Below are positions 18,705 to 27,473 of a stretch of 64,000 nt of DNA, one piece after another; within the stretch, counting starts at the first letter, position 1; each line of letters opens with the position of its first letter. The stretch covers positions 702,243-766,242 of the forward strand of contig NZ_MDJD01000034.1 in NCBI RefSeq assembly GCF_001747085.1, written 5' to 3'. The notes beneath the pieces were generated by a model. It worked only from the letters and a program-made list of their open reading frames with translations, was not told where the DNA came from and made no database searches. Origin of the DNA: Flavivirga aquatica. GTDB lineage: Bacteria > Bacteroidota > Bacteroidia > Flavobacteriales > Flavobacteriaceae. Made by a program: the position numbers and the translations under genes.

Positions 18705-19811
18705 TTATAAATTTAATTGCTCTAGTGTTTTTTTACGTTGTATTTTTCCTGAAGAAGTTTCAATAAACTGAGGTACACTATAAACCTGTTTAGGTATTTC
18801 GTATTTATTTAATATCATGTCTTTTTTTATATTTTTTAAAATGACACTAATATTAATGTTTTGTCCTTCTAATACCAAAATAACTTGTTCTCCAAACTCC
18901 TTATGAGGTATTGATGTAACAAAAAACCGTTGTTTTATATTTTTTTGAAGTTTTATTTCTATTTGCTCAGGGAATATCTTTATGCCTCCAGAGTTAATTA
19001 CATTATCGTAACGTCCTAACCATTCAAACTCTGTTTTAGAAAGTAGTTTAACAATGTCGTTAGTTATTATCTCTTTTTCTGAAAGTTTAGGAGCTTCAAT
19101 TACCAAACATTCTCGTTCATCTTGAGAAATGATTACATTAGGTAAAGTCTTAAAATAGCTTTTAAAAGCTTGTCTCTGTCCTCCTTCTTCCAATAATAAG
19201 TTATTGTTTATTTTTTTAATAGCAATATGAGTCACCGTTTCGGTCATTCCGTAAGTCTCATAAATGCTAGATTCTATATATTGGATAGATTTTTTTAATT
19301 CGGGGGACATTGAAGCTCCTCCAACAATAATAGCCTTAATATGATTACAGTTTTTTAAAGAATTTTGCATCTGTAAAGGTATCATAGCACAAAAATCATA
19401 CTTCTTATTGCTATTTAATTGTGGTCTTGATGTTGGTTCTACCAAATCTAATTCCAACCCAAGAACTAAAGCTCTTACAAGCATCATCTTACCTGCTATA
19501 AAATTTGAAGGTAAGCAATGTAATGCGCTATTTCCTGACTCCAATTTAAAAAAATGTCCTGTTGCTAAAGCCGAATTGACCATAGCTTTTTTTTGTATTG
19601 AAATAGGCTTTGGTTTTCCTGTAGAACCTGACGTATATACAATTACAAAGTTATTATTATCTAGCCAATTGCTTAAAAACTGACCTATAACTTGCTCATA
19701 AGGCTTTCCCTTTTCTACAAAGTTATTTGCAACTTTTAGTAAGCTTTCAAAAGTATAATGAAAACCATTTAGTTTAAACCTTGGATGTATTTTTTTATAG
19801 CTTAATATCAC
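18705..19811 (-). CDS. menE: o-Succinylbenzoate-CoA ligase (MenE-type AMP-binding enzyme)
   Basis: A 368-aa acyl-adenylating enzyme, short as usual for Bacteroidota MenE. Motifs in order: P-loop YTSGSTGKPKPI (about 60-71), IVGGASMSP, YETYGMTETVTHIA, GRYDNVINSGGIKIFPEQIE (hinge) and a C-terminal lysine in SSGKIQRKKT. It makes o-succinylbenzoyl-CoA in menaquinone synthesis. The start is GTG and overlaps the stop of the preceding CPBP gene by one base, showing tight coupling. Assignment rests on motifs plus the menA/menB/menC neighbours. Confidence 0.92.
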   Translation of the reverse strand: MILSYKKIHPRFKLNGFHYTFESLLKVANNFVEKGKPYEQVIGQFLSNWLDNNNFVIVYTSGSTGKPKPISIQKKAMVNSALATGHFFKLESGNSALHCLPSNFIAGKMMLVRALVLGLELDLVEPTSRPQLNSNKKYDFCAMIPLQMQNSLKNCNHIKAIIVGGASMSPELKKSIQYIESSIYETYGMTETVTHIAIKKINNNLLLEEGGQRQAFKSYFKTLPNVIISQDERECLVIEAPKLSEKEIITNDIVKLLSKTEFEWLGRYDNVINSGGIKIFPEQIEIKLQKNIKQRFFVTSIPHKEFGEQVILVLEGQNINISVILKNIKKDMILNKYEIPKQVYSVPQFIETSSGKIQRKKTLEQLNL

Positions 19812-20785
19812 TACTTACTTCCTATTTCTTCTAAGGTTCTATAATCTTCTTTTTGTGGCTTAATGACTTCTCCAAACAATTTGTCTTTCCAATTTTTCCA
19901 ATTGTATTTTTTAGAAAGTATAAAAAGTAGTATTGGAAAAACAACAAACACAGGAACAAATATTTCCATGACACCCATTTTTTCTGGATCCGACATATCT
20001 TTTAATATAGAATGTGTTTGAAAAGCGGTCCAATCTGCTGTTACCAAAAGTGCTGTAAACAAATTATTTGCGGCATGAAAACCTAAAGCTAATTCCATAC
20101 CTTCGTCCATTAGTGTTAATATACCTAAAAACAAACCTGTACCAATATAATAAATCATAATAACTGATCCTAGTTTATCTACTTCTGGATTAGCTATATG
20201 TAGTAAACCAAAAACTAATGACGTTATTATTAAAGGAACCCATTTATTCTTAGCTACAATACCAATCCCTTGCATTAAATAACCTCTAAATAAGTACTCT
20301 TCAAAACTTGTTTGCAAAGGCACTAATATTATAGCTATAACACAAAGAATTAAAAACGGGACTAAATTAAAGTTTAACTGAAAATCTTCTGGATTAATAT
20401 AGTAATGTACTAAAACAAAACTACTTGAGACGGTTCCCCAAACTAAAAATATGAACCAAAACCGTTTCCAATCAATCTTATCTCTTGTTGTAGTTAAATG
20501 CTTGATTGCTTGCTTGTGTAAAAACTTAACTGCTAATAATAGTAACAATAAACCTCCCGTAAAAGGCAATAACACAAATACTAAGTTTAAATTAGGCTCA
20601 AATAACCCCATAATATAACTTGCATCATTCATTTTAGATTGATCTATATTTCCTTTAACAGTCTCTATACCTATGGCTACAAAGTGTGGTAATGAAAAAA
20701 TAAAAACTCCTGTAACTGCAATTATCACTCCTACAATGTAACGCCACCAGTCGTGTAAAATATTATAAGCTTGAGCTATATACAT
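19811..20785 (-). CDS. CPBP family intramembrane glutamic protease (324 aa)
   Basis: About eight hydrophobic segments and the CPBP (Abi) motifs: EEYLFRGYL (EExxxR), FGLLHIANP (FxxxH) and HAANN (HxxxN). The family includes the eukaryotic CAAX prenyl protease Rce1 and many bacterial proteins of unknown substrate. It lies between menC and menE with 3- and 1-base junctions, so it is made with the menaquinone enzymes. Whether it acts on a menaquinone-pathway protein or is merely a membrane passenger cannot be said. The C-terminal 35 residues are polar. Confidence 0.88.
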   Translation of the reverse strand: MYIAQAYNILHDWWRYIVGVIIAVTGVFIFSLPHFVAIGIETVKGNIDQSKMNDASYIMGLFEPNLNLVFVLLPFTGGLLLLLLAVKFLHKQAIKHLTTTRDKIDWKRFWFIFLVWGTVSSSFVLVHYYINPEDFQLNFNLVPFLILCVIAIILVPLQTSFEEYLFRGYLMQGIGIVAKNKWVPLIITSLVFGLLHIANPEVDKLGSVIMIYYIGTGLFLGILTLMDEGMELALGFHAANNLFTALLVTADWTAFQTHSILKDMSDPEKMGVMEIFVPVFVVFPILLFILSKKYNWKNWKDKLFGEVIKPQKEDYRTLEEIGSK

Positions 20786-20788
20786 AGT

Positions 20789-21826
20789 TTATAAATTATA
20801 TTTCCAATTAATAATTTTATTATATTGTAAGGTACCTCTTTTTACTTCTAACGGACTTTGAAAATTATTGGTAAATAAACTTCCTGTACCAAGCCCTTGT
20901 GGTAAATCACTATTCTTAGTGTAGGTATATTGCGCTATGGCATTAAGCCCTATATTACTTTCTAAAGCACTGGTAATCCACCAACCAATATCTTGTTTTT
21001 CTGCTATAATAGTCCATTCATCACTGCCTTTAAAACCTCCTACTAAACTAGGTTTTAGGATTATATATTGAGGTTTAATAGTTTGTAGCAATTCTTGTTT
21101 TTCTGTTACAGAAAACAAGCCTATTAATTCTTCATCTAAAGCTATTGGTAAAGGTGTCTTTTCGCATAATTCTGCCATTTCTTGAATTTGCTTCTGTTTT
21201 ATGGGTTGTTCTATAGAATGCAAATCGAAATCTGATAACACTTTTAATTTTTCTAATGCTTCAGAGGGAGAAAATGCGCCATTAGCATCAACTCGTAGTT
21301 CTATATCTCTAGAATTGAATTCTTTTCTAATGGATTTAATAAGGTTAAGTTCTGTTTGAAAATTGATAGCACCTATCTTCATTTTAATACAAGAGAAACC
21401 AGCTTCAATCTTATCTTTTATTTGTTGTTTCATAAAAGCTTCACTCCCCATCCAAATAAGCCCATTTATAGGAATAGAATCATTGCTTTTTGAGAATTCT
21501 GAAGGAAATAATTCAAATGTATTTTGACTTTCTAAAGATTTAAAAGCCATTTCTAAACCAATCTGAATACTAGGAAATTCAATTAACTGAGGCAATAATT
21601 TATCTTGCTCTTCATTAATATGATTACAAAGCCATTTTAATTTATCTTCATAATCAGGCTTATCATCAATGGAAAGTCCTCTAAATAATCCGCATTCTCC
21701 TATACCTTGCTTGTTTTCTCTATTTAGAATAAGAAACCAAGTTTCTTTAGTTTTTAAAACGCCACGTGAGGTACCACTGGCTTGTTTGAAATTTAAAATG
21801 TATTTTTTATAAGATGCTTCTATCAT
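20789..21826 (-). CDS. menC: o-Succinylbenzoate synthase (enolase superfamily, MenC)
   Basis: A 345-aa enolase-superfamily enzyme. The catalytic set is visible: KMKIG (first Lys pair, about 147-151), RVDANGAF and SIEQPI and ALDEEL (metal ligands Asp, Glu, Asp), and ILKPSLVGG (second Lys). It dehydrates SHCHC to o-succinylbenzoate. The family also includes dipeptide epimerases, but the men neighbours settle the role. It directly abuts the hydrolase gene upstream and the CPBP gene downstream. Confidence 0.9.
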   Translation of the reverse strand: MIEASYKKYILNFKQASGTSRGVLKTKETWFLILNRENKQGIGECGLFRGLSIDDKPDYEDKLKWLCNHINEEQDKLLPQLIEFPSIQIGLEMAFKSLESQNTFELFPSEFSKSNDSIPINGLIWMGSEAFMKQQIKDKIEAGFSCIKMKIGAINFQTELNLIKSIRKEFNSRDIELRVDANGAFSPSEALEKLKVLSDFDLHSIEQPIKQKQIQEMAELCEKTPLPIALDEELIGLFSVTEKQELLQTIKPQYIILKPSLVGGFKGSDEWTIIAEKQDIGWWITSALESNIGLNAIAQYTYTKNSDLPQGLGTGSLFTNNFQSPLEVKRGTLQYNKIINWKYNL

Positions 21827-22504
21827 CTATAAATCAATAAAAGCACCAATTTCTAAAAGCATCAAATCTTTATCCCTTTTAAAAAACTTTCGTTTTGCAG
21901 CTTCATGGTCTATTTCAATATACCCAAAGGTATCGTAGTGATATCCTAAAATCTTGTCGCATTCTACAAAATCACTTGCTAAAATAGCATCATCAATTCC
22001 CATCGTGAAATTATCTCCAATTGGTAAAATAGCCAAATCTAACTTGGTTTGTAATGGGATTAATTTCATATCAAAAGTTAATGCTGTATCTCCAGCTATA
22101 TAAATATTTTTGTGCTCACCTTCAATAACAAAACCTCCTGGTTGCCCACCGTAACTACCATCTGGAAAAGAAGATGTATGAATAGCATTCACATATTTTA
22201 CAGAACCAAACTCAAAATCCCATTTTCCACCGTGATTCATGGGATGGCCTTCAACGCCTAACTTTTCGTAATGTGATACTATTTCGAAATTTGAAATAAC
22301 AATAGCTCCTGTTCTTTTTGCAATGGCTTCTACATCTACTATGTGATCTTGATGTGCATGGGTTACTAAAATATAATCTGCTTTAAGCGTATCTATATTA
22401 ATTTCTGATGCTTTTGGGTTTGCAGATATAAAAGGGTCTACAAGTATATTAATATCATTAATTTGAATACCTAAACTAGCGTGACCGTAAAATGTGATTT
22501 TCAT
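21827..22504 (-). CDS. UPF0173-type metallo-beta-lactamase-fold hydrolase (225 aa)
   Basis: A cytoplasmic metallo-beta-lactamase-fold protein with the zinc motif THAHQDHI (HxHxDH, about 50-57), GGKWDFEFG, and IAGDTALTFDMKLI with the bridging Asp. Length and motifs match the UPF0173 family of metal-dependent hydrolases. Its substrate is unknown. It lies inside the menaquinone operon between menA and menC, directly touching menC, so a thioesterase-like or salvage role in the pathway is conceivable; the DHNA-CoA thioesterase step has no other candidate in this cluster. That link is inference only. Confidence 0.85.
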   Translation of the reverse strand: MKITFYGHASLGIQINDINILVDPFISANPKASEINIDTLKADYILVTHAHQDHIVDVEAIAKRTGAIVISNFEIVSHYEKLGVEGHPMNHGGKWDFEFGSVKYVNAIHTSSFPDGSYGGQPGGFVIEGEHKNIYIAGDTALTFDMKLIPLQTKLDLAILPIGDNFTMGIDDAILASDFVECDKILGYHYDTFGYIEIDHEAAKRKFFKRDKDLMLLEIGAFIDL

Positions 22505-22539
22505 GAGTTAAAAAATTAAAATATTAAATTACAAAAGAT

Positions 22540-23442
22540 CTAAAGTATATACCCTACTCCCATTAAAACAGCTAATAAAACAGTAGTTAGCGCTAATTTT
22601 TTTAATTCAGGGTCTAATAATTTAGGCTCAATATTCGTGTTTACAGTTTTTAAATGAATCAATAAAGGAACATAAGAAACCATAAAAATTAAGTTATAAG
22701 GTGATGTATAATATAGCACACCAAATAACCCAGATAATACGATAGCTAATATAATTAGAATATTATGATAAGTTCTAGAGTATTTTCTACCTAATTTTAC
22801 GGCTAAAGTAATTTTATTAGATTTTTTATCTGAGTCTAAATCCCGCATATTATTAAGATTCAATACTCCTGCACTTAAAAGTCCTATTGTGCAAGCTGGT
22901 AAAAACGTAACAAAATCTATTTGTTTTGCAAATAAAACATAACAACCAATAACACTAACTAATCCAAAAAAAAGAAATACAAAAATATCTCCCATACCTT
23001 TATATCCATATGCATTATTACCCATAGTATATTTCATAGCTGCTACTACAGATGCTATACCTAAAGAAAAGAAAATTAGAGTTAGTAAAACATGCTTACT
23101 CCCAAAGGCACTAAAAATAAGCATAAGTGCTAGGGCTATAGAAATTAATACATTTATTTTAATAGCATTAAATAAATCTTTTGGTGTTATTTTTCCAGAT
23201 TGTATGGCACGCTCTGGACCAATCCTGTCACCGTTATCTGTGCCCTTAACACCGTCTCCATAATCGTTAGCAAAATTTGATAGGATTTGTAAGCTTAAAG
23301 TTGTTAAAATAGCAAGTATGCATATACTCCATTTAAAAACGTCATTATAATAGGCTAAACATGAAGCTAAAATAATTCCTGAAACTGATAATGGTAGCGT
23401 TCTTAAACGCATGGTCGAAATCCAGATAGAAATGTTTTTCAT
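22540..23442 (-). CDS. menA: 1,4-dihydroxy-2-naphthoate octaprenyltransferase (MenA)
   Basis: A 300-aa polytopic UbiA-superfamily prenyltransferase with about eight to nine membrane helices. The first Asp-rich motif is NFANDYGDGVKGTDNGDR (about 56-73), followed by the second, NLNNMRDLDSDKKSNK. It attaches the polyprenyl chain to DHNA, giving demethylmenaquinone. It is second in the operon, 81 bases after menB and 35 before the hydrolase gene. Confidence 0.94.
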   Translation of the reverse strand: MKNISIWISTMRLRTLPLSVSGIILASCLAYYNDVFKWSICILAILTTLSLQILSNFANDYGDGVKGTDNGDRIGPERAIQSGKITPKDLFNAIKINVLISIALALMLIFSAFGSKHVLLTLIFFSLGIASVVAAMKYTMGNNAYGYKGMGDIFVFLFFGLVSVIGCYVLFAKQIDFVTFLPACTIGLLSAGVLNLNNMRDLDSDKKSNKITLAVKLGRKYSRTYHNILIILAIVLSGLFGVLYYTSPYNLIFMVSYVPLLIHLKTVNTNIEPKLLDPELKKLALTTVLLAVLMGVGYIL

Positions 23443-23523
23443 CTGTTATATATTGTTTTTAGTTATTAAAAAAATAACATGTATGTCGTTAGGCTTTTTG
23501 GTAGCAAATTCGTGAGGCAGTTA

Positions 23524-24363
23524 TCACGGTATCCATTTTTTATCAAAATTTGGCTTACGTTTTTCAAGAAAAGCGTTACGACCTTCTTTGGCTTCTTCAG
23601 TCATATATGCTAAACGAGTTGCTTCACCTGCAAATACTTGTTGTCCCACCATACCATCGTCTGTTAAATTCATTGCGAATTTTAACATTTTAATAGAAGT
23701 AGGTGATTTTGCTAATATTTCCTGAGCCCATTCATAAGCTGTACTTTCTAATGCTTCATGAGGTATAACAGCATTTACCATCCCCATTTCATAAGCTTCT
23801 TGAGCCGAATAATTACGTCCTAAGAAAAAGATTTCTCTGGCTTTTTTCTGTCCTACCATTTTTGCTAAGTAAGCAGATCCGTACCCTCCATCAAAACTTG
23901 TTACATCGGCATCTGTTTGTTTAAAAATAGCATGCTCTTTACTTGCTAGAGTTAAATCGCAAACAACATGTAAACTATGTCCTCCACCAACTGCCCATCC
24001 AGGAACTACAGCTATAACTGCTTTAGGCATAAAACGTATTAAACGTTGAACCTCTAAAATGTTTAAACGGTGATAACCATCTTCTCCTACATAACCTTGA
24101 TGACCTCTTGCTTTTTGATCGCCACCGCTGCAAAATGAATATATACCGTCTTTAGTAGAAGGGCCTTCGGCAGATAACAATACAACGCCAATATTAACGT
24201 CTTCATTAGCATCATAAAAAGCATCATATAATTCACTAGTCGTTTTGGGTCTAAAAGCATTACGAACATTTGGTCTATTAAAAGCTATACGAGCGACACC
24301 ATTACATTTCTTATACGTTATATCTTCGTACTCCTTAACCGTTTTCCAATTAACTTGACTCAT
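23524..24363 (-). CDS. menB: 1,4-dihydroxy-2-naphthoyl-CoA synthase (MenB)
   Basis: A 279-aa crotonase-fold enzyme closing the second ring of the naphthoquinone. Typical MenB features include AFRPKTTSELYDAF, FCSGGDQKARGHQGYVGEDG and GWAVGGGHSLHVVCDLTLA, with the Asp in FKQTDADVTSFDGGYGSAYLA. The C-terminal tail (NAFLEKRKPNFDKKWIP) is diagnostic of MenB. First gene of the men operon in this window; menF and menD are not present nearby. The start ATG is at 24363, 16 bases from a promoter element. Confidence 0.96.
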   Translation of the reverse strand: MSQVNWKTVKEYEDITYKKCNGVARIAFNRPNVRNAFRPKTTSELYDAFYDANEDVNIGVVLLSAEGPSTKDGIYSFCSGGDQKARGHQGYVGEDGYHRLNILEVQRLIRFMPKAVIAVVPGWAVGGGHSLHVVCDLTLASKEHAIFKQTDADVTSFDGGYGSAYLAKMVGQKKAREIFFLGRNYSAQEAYEMGMVNAVIPHEALESTAYEWAQEILAKSPTSIKMLKFAMNLTDDGMVGQQVFAGEATRLAYMTEEAKEGRNAFLEKRKPNFDKKWIP

Positions 24364-24379
24364 ATCTAATTATTTTGGT

Positions 24380-24387
24380 CAAAAATA
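24380..24387 (-). promoter_or_regulatory. Promoter -7 element of the men operon
   Basis: On the minus strand TATTTTTG, a perfect TAnnTTTG, lies just before menB. A -33 TTG at the right distance was not found. Confidence 0.5.
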
Positions 24388-24563
24388 AATTTTATTTCAC
24401 TAATTCACTTATTTCAACTTGAAAATAATAGTTTATTTTAACTAACCTGAAAAAAATAAATATTCACACAACCTTAACTTATTAATAATTTCTATAAAAA
24501 CACAAACATATATTCATCAAACGTTATCTAATCTTATCTGAATAATATAAATTAGAAGTGAAT

Positions 24564-24612
24564 AATACGTACAAGTACGTATTGTTACGTGGTCTTTTAT
24601 TTATTACCTTTG
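24564..24612 (+). promoter_or_regulatory. Promoter with palindromic, helically phased operator
   Basis: TTG at 24582-24584 and TACCTTTG at 24605-24612 (20-base spacing) form a near-perfect Bacteroidota promoter. AATACGTAC-AA-GTACGTATT (24564-24583) is a perfect 9-bp inverted repeat ending in the -33 element. The core TACGT also recurs at 24566, 24576 and 24586, exactly ten bases apart. The rest of 24388-24716 holds no other feature that I can see. Confidence 0.7.
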
Positions 24613-24716
24613 CGGTAAAATTAGTTTTTTAGTGTTAAAAACATTACAAACAATAGAATTTATAATTTTAGTTTTAAACCATTTAATTTGTTTAATATTT
24701 TTAAGCCCTAAAACCT

Positions 24717-24893
24717 ATGTTATTAACAATCGCTATTTCTGTTTCTTTTCTTGTGATTATTAATTTTTTACTTTTAAAGTTTAGCTGTAATAAAACGGTT
24801 AAGGAAAATAAAATCGACAAAAAACCTGTCGTATTAAGACCTCATATGGTTCTCAAACCTAAAATAGAAGTACTTGCTCCTACTGGGAGTTAA
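24717..24893 (+). CDS. Small membrane peptide (58 aa)
   Basis: The frame from ATG 24717 to TAA 24893 encodes a hydrophobic N-terminal helix (about residues 2-23, ISVSFLVIINFLLLKF), then a Cys and a basic tail with KKPVVLRPH and a C-terminal LAPTGS. It could be a single-pass membrane peptide with a cytoplasmic tail, or, less likely, a lipid-anchored peptide through the Cys in FSCN. It is too short for most gene finders, but a strong promoter with an operator and a terminator frame it. Family not recognised. Confidence 0.6.
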   Translation: MLLTIAISVSFLVIINFLLLKFSCNKTVKENKIDKKPVVLRPHMVLKPKIEVLAPTGS

Positions 24894-24898
24894 TTTAC

Positions 24899-24931
24899 AA
24901 ACTTTTATTGTTTTAAAACAATAAAGTTTTT
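24899..24931 (+). terminator. Intrinsic terminator of the 58-aa peptide gene
   Basis: Arms AAACTTTTATTG / CAATAAAGTTT with one bulged T and an eight-base loop are followed by a T run, 6 bases after the stop codon. Confidence 0.75.
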
Positions 24932-25055
24932 ATTTACTTGTATTTTTAAGTATCAAGTTAAAACTTAACTTTGTATTAACTCACCCTTAATTGTTATTTA
25001 TATAAATAGATAACAATCCAATTACAAAATAAGTTTTTTTATTAAATAACATAAA

Positions 25056-25721
25056 CTACCAAATAATTGGAGTATCATTATTCTGTTTAAGCAAAGAATT
25101 AGACTCACTAAAATGCTTATTACCAAACCAATAACCCCTATTAGCGCTTAAAGGTGATGGGTGTCCTGATGTTAATATTTTATGCTTCTTATTATCAATT
25201 AATTTCATTTTTTGTTTAGCATAACCACCCCAAAGTAAAAAGATAATATTATTTTTTTCGTCACTAATCGTTTTTATAACTGAATCTGTAAAAATTTCCC
25301 AGCCTTTCTTTTGATGGCTTCCCGCTTGGTGTGCTCTAACCGTTAAGGTTGCATTTAATAATAATACCCCTTGATCTGCCCAACGCATTAAATTACCACT
25401 TTTTGGATATACCACTCCTAAATCAGATTCTATCTCTTTAAATATATTAATTAATGACGGTGGATGTTTAATACTATCATTAACAGAAAAACACAATCCA
25501 TTAGCTTGTCCATGACCATGATATGGATCTTGCCCAATAATGACAACTTTAACACCTTCAAAATGACAATGGTTAAAGGCATTAAATATTTGCTTTCCTG
25601 GAGGAAAACAAATGTGGTTTTTATACTCAAATTTAACAAAATCTATTAAATTTTTAAAATAGGTTTTATTAAATTCCCCTTCTAAATAAGGTTTCCAACT
25701 TTCGTGAATACTTACATCCAT
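25056..25721 (-). CDS. ung: Uracil-DNA glycosylase, family 1
   Basis: A 221-aa family-1 UDG that removes uracil from DNA in base excision repair. The water-activating motif is GQDPYHG with Asp65. FSV in the uracil-binding pocket, LLLNATLTVRAHQAGSH (Asn and the DNA-contact loop) and the C-terminal GHPSPLSANRGYWFG with the catalytic His follow in order. Full length, normal start. Confidence 0.96.
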   Translation of the reverse strand: MDVSIHESWKPYLEGEFNKTYFKNLIDFVKFEYKNHICFPPGKQIFNAFNHCHFEGVKVVIIGQDPYHGHGQANGLCFSVNDSIKHPPSLINIFKEIESDLGVVYPKSGNLMRWADQGVLLLNATLTVRAHQAGSHQKKGWEIFTDSVIKTISDEKNNIIFLLWGGYAKQKMKLIDNKKHKILTSGHPSPLSANRGYWFGNKHFSESNSLLKQNNDTPIIW

Positions 25722-25783
25722 TTATATAAAATCTAAAATCATACTAAAATAAGACTATCTTTAATCTTGGTAAAATATATACA

Positions 25784-27277
25784 TTGAAAAAATTAAAATT
25801 TCCAACCGCCCAAACCATATTATTAATTATTGCTGCCTTAGTAGCGCTTTTAACTTGGTTAATTCCTTCTGGAAAATATGATTCACTCTCTTATAACAAA
25901 AGTGAGAATACCTTTTTTAGAATTAATACAAAAGAAACAACTACACTTCCTGCTACACAAGAAACTTTAAACGCCTTAAATATTAAAATTCCATTAGAAA
26001 AATTTACTAATGAAGATATTAGGAAACCTATAAGTATTCCAAATACTTATAAAGAACTTAAACCACAGAAACAAGGTGTTTTAGCTTATCTTAAATCTCC
26101 TGTTAAAGGTATTATTGAGAGCGCAGATATTATTTTTCTGGTTTTAATTATTGGAGGTCTTATAGGTATTATGAATCAAACAGGTGCTTTTGAGGCAGGT
26201 ATTTCTTGGTTAGCAAATACATTAAAGGGGCGCGAATATATTTTAATTATTCTAGTTACACTCCTTATAGCTATAGGTGGTACTACATTTGGTCTGGCCG
26301 AAGAAACCATGGCCTTCTACCCTATTCTTATCCCTATATTTTTAGCAGCTAAATATGATGCTATTGTTGCTTTAGCTTCTATTTATATTGGATCATCCAT
26401 AGGCACTATGTGTTCTACTATTAACCCTTTTAGCTCTATTATAGCATCCAATGCTGCTGGAATAAATTGGACAACAGGATTAACAGGAAGATTTATTATG
26501 CTGCTTTTAGGTACGCTTATTTGTATTCTATATATTATTAGATATGCTCAAAAAGTAAAAAAAGATCCAACAAAATCTATTATTTACGACCAAAAAGAAG
26601 CTATTGAAAAACTTTTTGGTAATACAACAAATTCTAACCTTAAATTAACAAATCGTTTTCGGTTTATTCTTATCATATTCGGTTTATGTTTTGTGGTTAT
26701 GATTTATGGAGTTTCTCAACTAGATTGGTGGTTTATTGAAATGACTACCGTGTTTTTGGTTGGTTCTATATTAATAGGTATTATAGCCAAAATTAAAGAA
26801 CACCATTTTGTTGAAACCTTTGTAAAAGGTGCTGGAGACTTATTAGGTGTTGCTATTATTATTGGAATTGCCAGAGGTGTTACCGTTTTAATGGACGACG
26901 GGCTAATAAGCGACACCTTACTATATTATACCAGTAATATTACTAATGGCATGAATAAAGGTTTATTTGCCAATGCCATGCTATTTATTTATAGCGGATT
27001 ATCTTTTTTTATTCCATCTTCTTCTGGAATGGCCGTTTTAACTATGCCTATTATGGCACCTTTAGCAGATGGTGTTGGAGTTGGTAGAGAAATAGTTATA
27101 AATGCATATCAATATGGTATGGGCTTATTCGCTTTTATTAACCCAACAGGTTTAATATTAGCTTCTTTAGCTATTGTAAAAGTAGGCTTTAATAAATGGC
27201 TAAAATTCGTAATGCCATTGGTTATTATTTTAACTGTGTTTACGATGTTGGTCTTAACTGTGTCTGTTTACTTATAG
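25784..27277 (+). CDS. YfcC/DcuC-type carboxylate or amino-acid transporter (497 aa)
   Basis: A polytopic inner-membrane protein of the C4-dicarboxylate anaerobic carrier family (YfcC, ArcD-like), about eleven to twelve helices. Typical motifs: PTAQTILLIIAALVALLTWLIPSG at the N-terminus (first helix), GTTFGLAEETMAFYPI, GSSIGTMCSTINPFS and FFIPSSSGMAVLTMP. Members carry dicarboxylates or basic amino acids; the substrate is unknown. The start used is TTG at 25784 because no ATG lies before the first helix. It diverges from ung with a 62-base gap. Confidence 0.88.
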   Translation: MKKLKFPTAQTILLIIAALVALLTWLIPSGKYDSLSYNKSENTFFRINTKETTTLPATQETLNALNIKIPLEKFTNEDIRKPISIPNTYKELKPQKQGVLAYLKSPVKGIIESADIIFLVLIIGGLIGIMNQTGAFEAGISWLANTLKGREYILIILVTLLIAIGGTTFGLAEETMAFYPILIPIFLAAKYDAIVALASIYIGSSIGTMCSTINPFSSIIASNAAGINWTTGLTGRFIMLLLGTLICILYIIRYAQKVKKDPTKSIIYDQKEAIEKLFGNTTNSNLKLTNRFRFILIIFGLCFVVMIYGVSQLDWWFIEMTTVFLVGSILIGIIAKIKEHHFVETFVKGAGDLLGVAIIIGIARGVTVLMDDGLISDTLLYYTSNITNGMNKGLFANAMLFIYSGLSFFIPSSSGMAVLTMPIMAPLADGVGVGREIVINAYQYGMGLFAFINPTGLILASLAIVKVGFNKWLKFVMPLVIILTVFTMLVLTVSVYL

Positions 27278-27473
27278 TTATTCCAAATAAACATAATCAC
27301 TTAAGTAAGAAAATATCTAGTAAAATACAAAGATAAATTTGGTGTATAAAAAACAGAAAATTCTTCAGATGGAAGGATTATATATTCCTACTATAATATT
27401 ACACTTTATTTAGGCTTAATGCCCCAATTAAAACCAATTGTTCAACACAGCTATTTTTATATAAATCAAGAAT

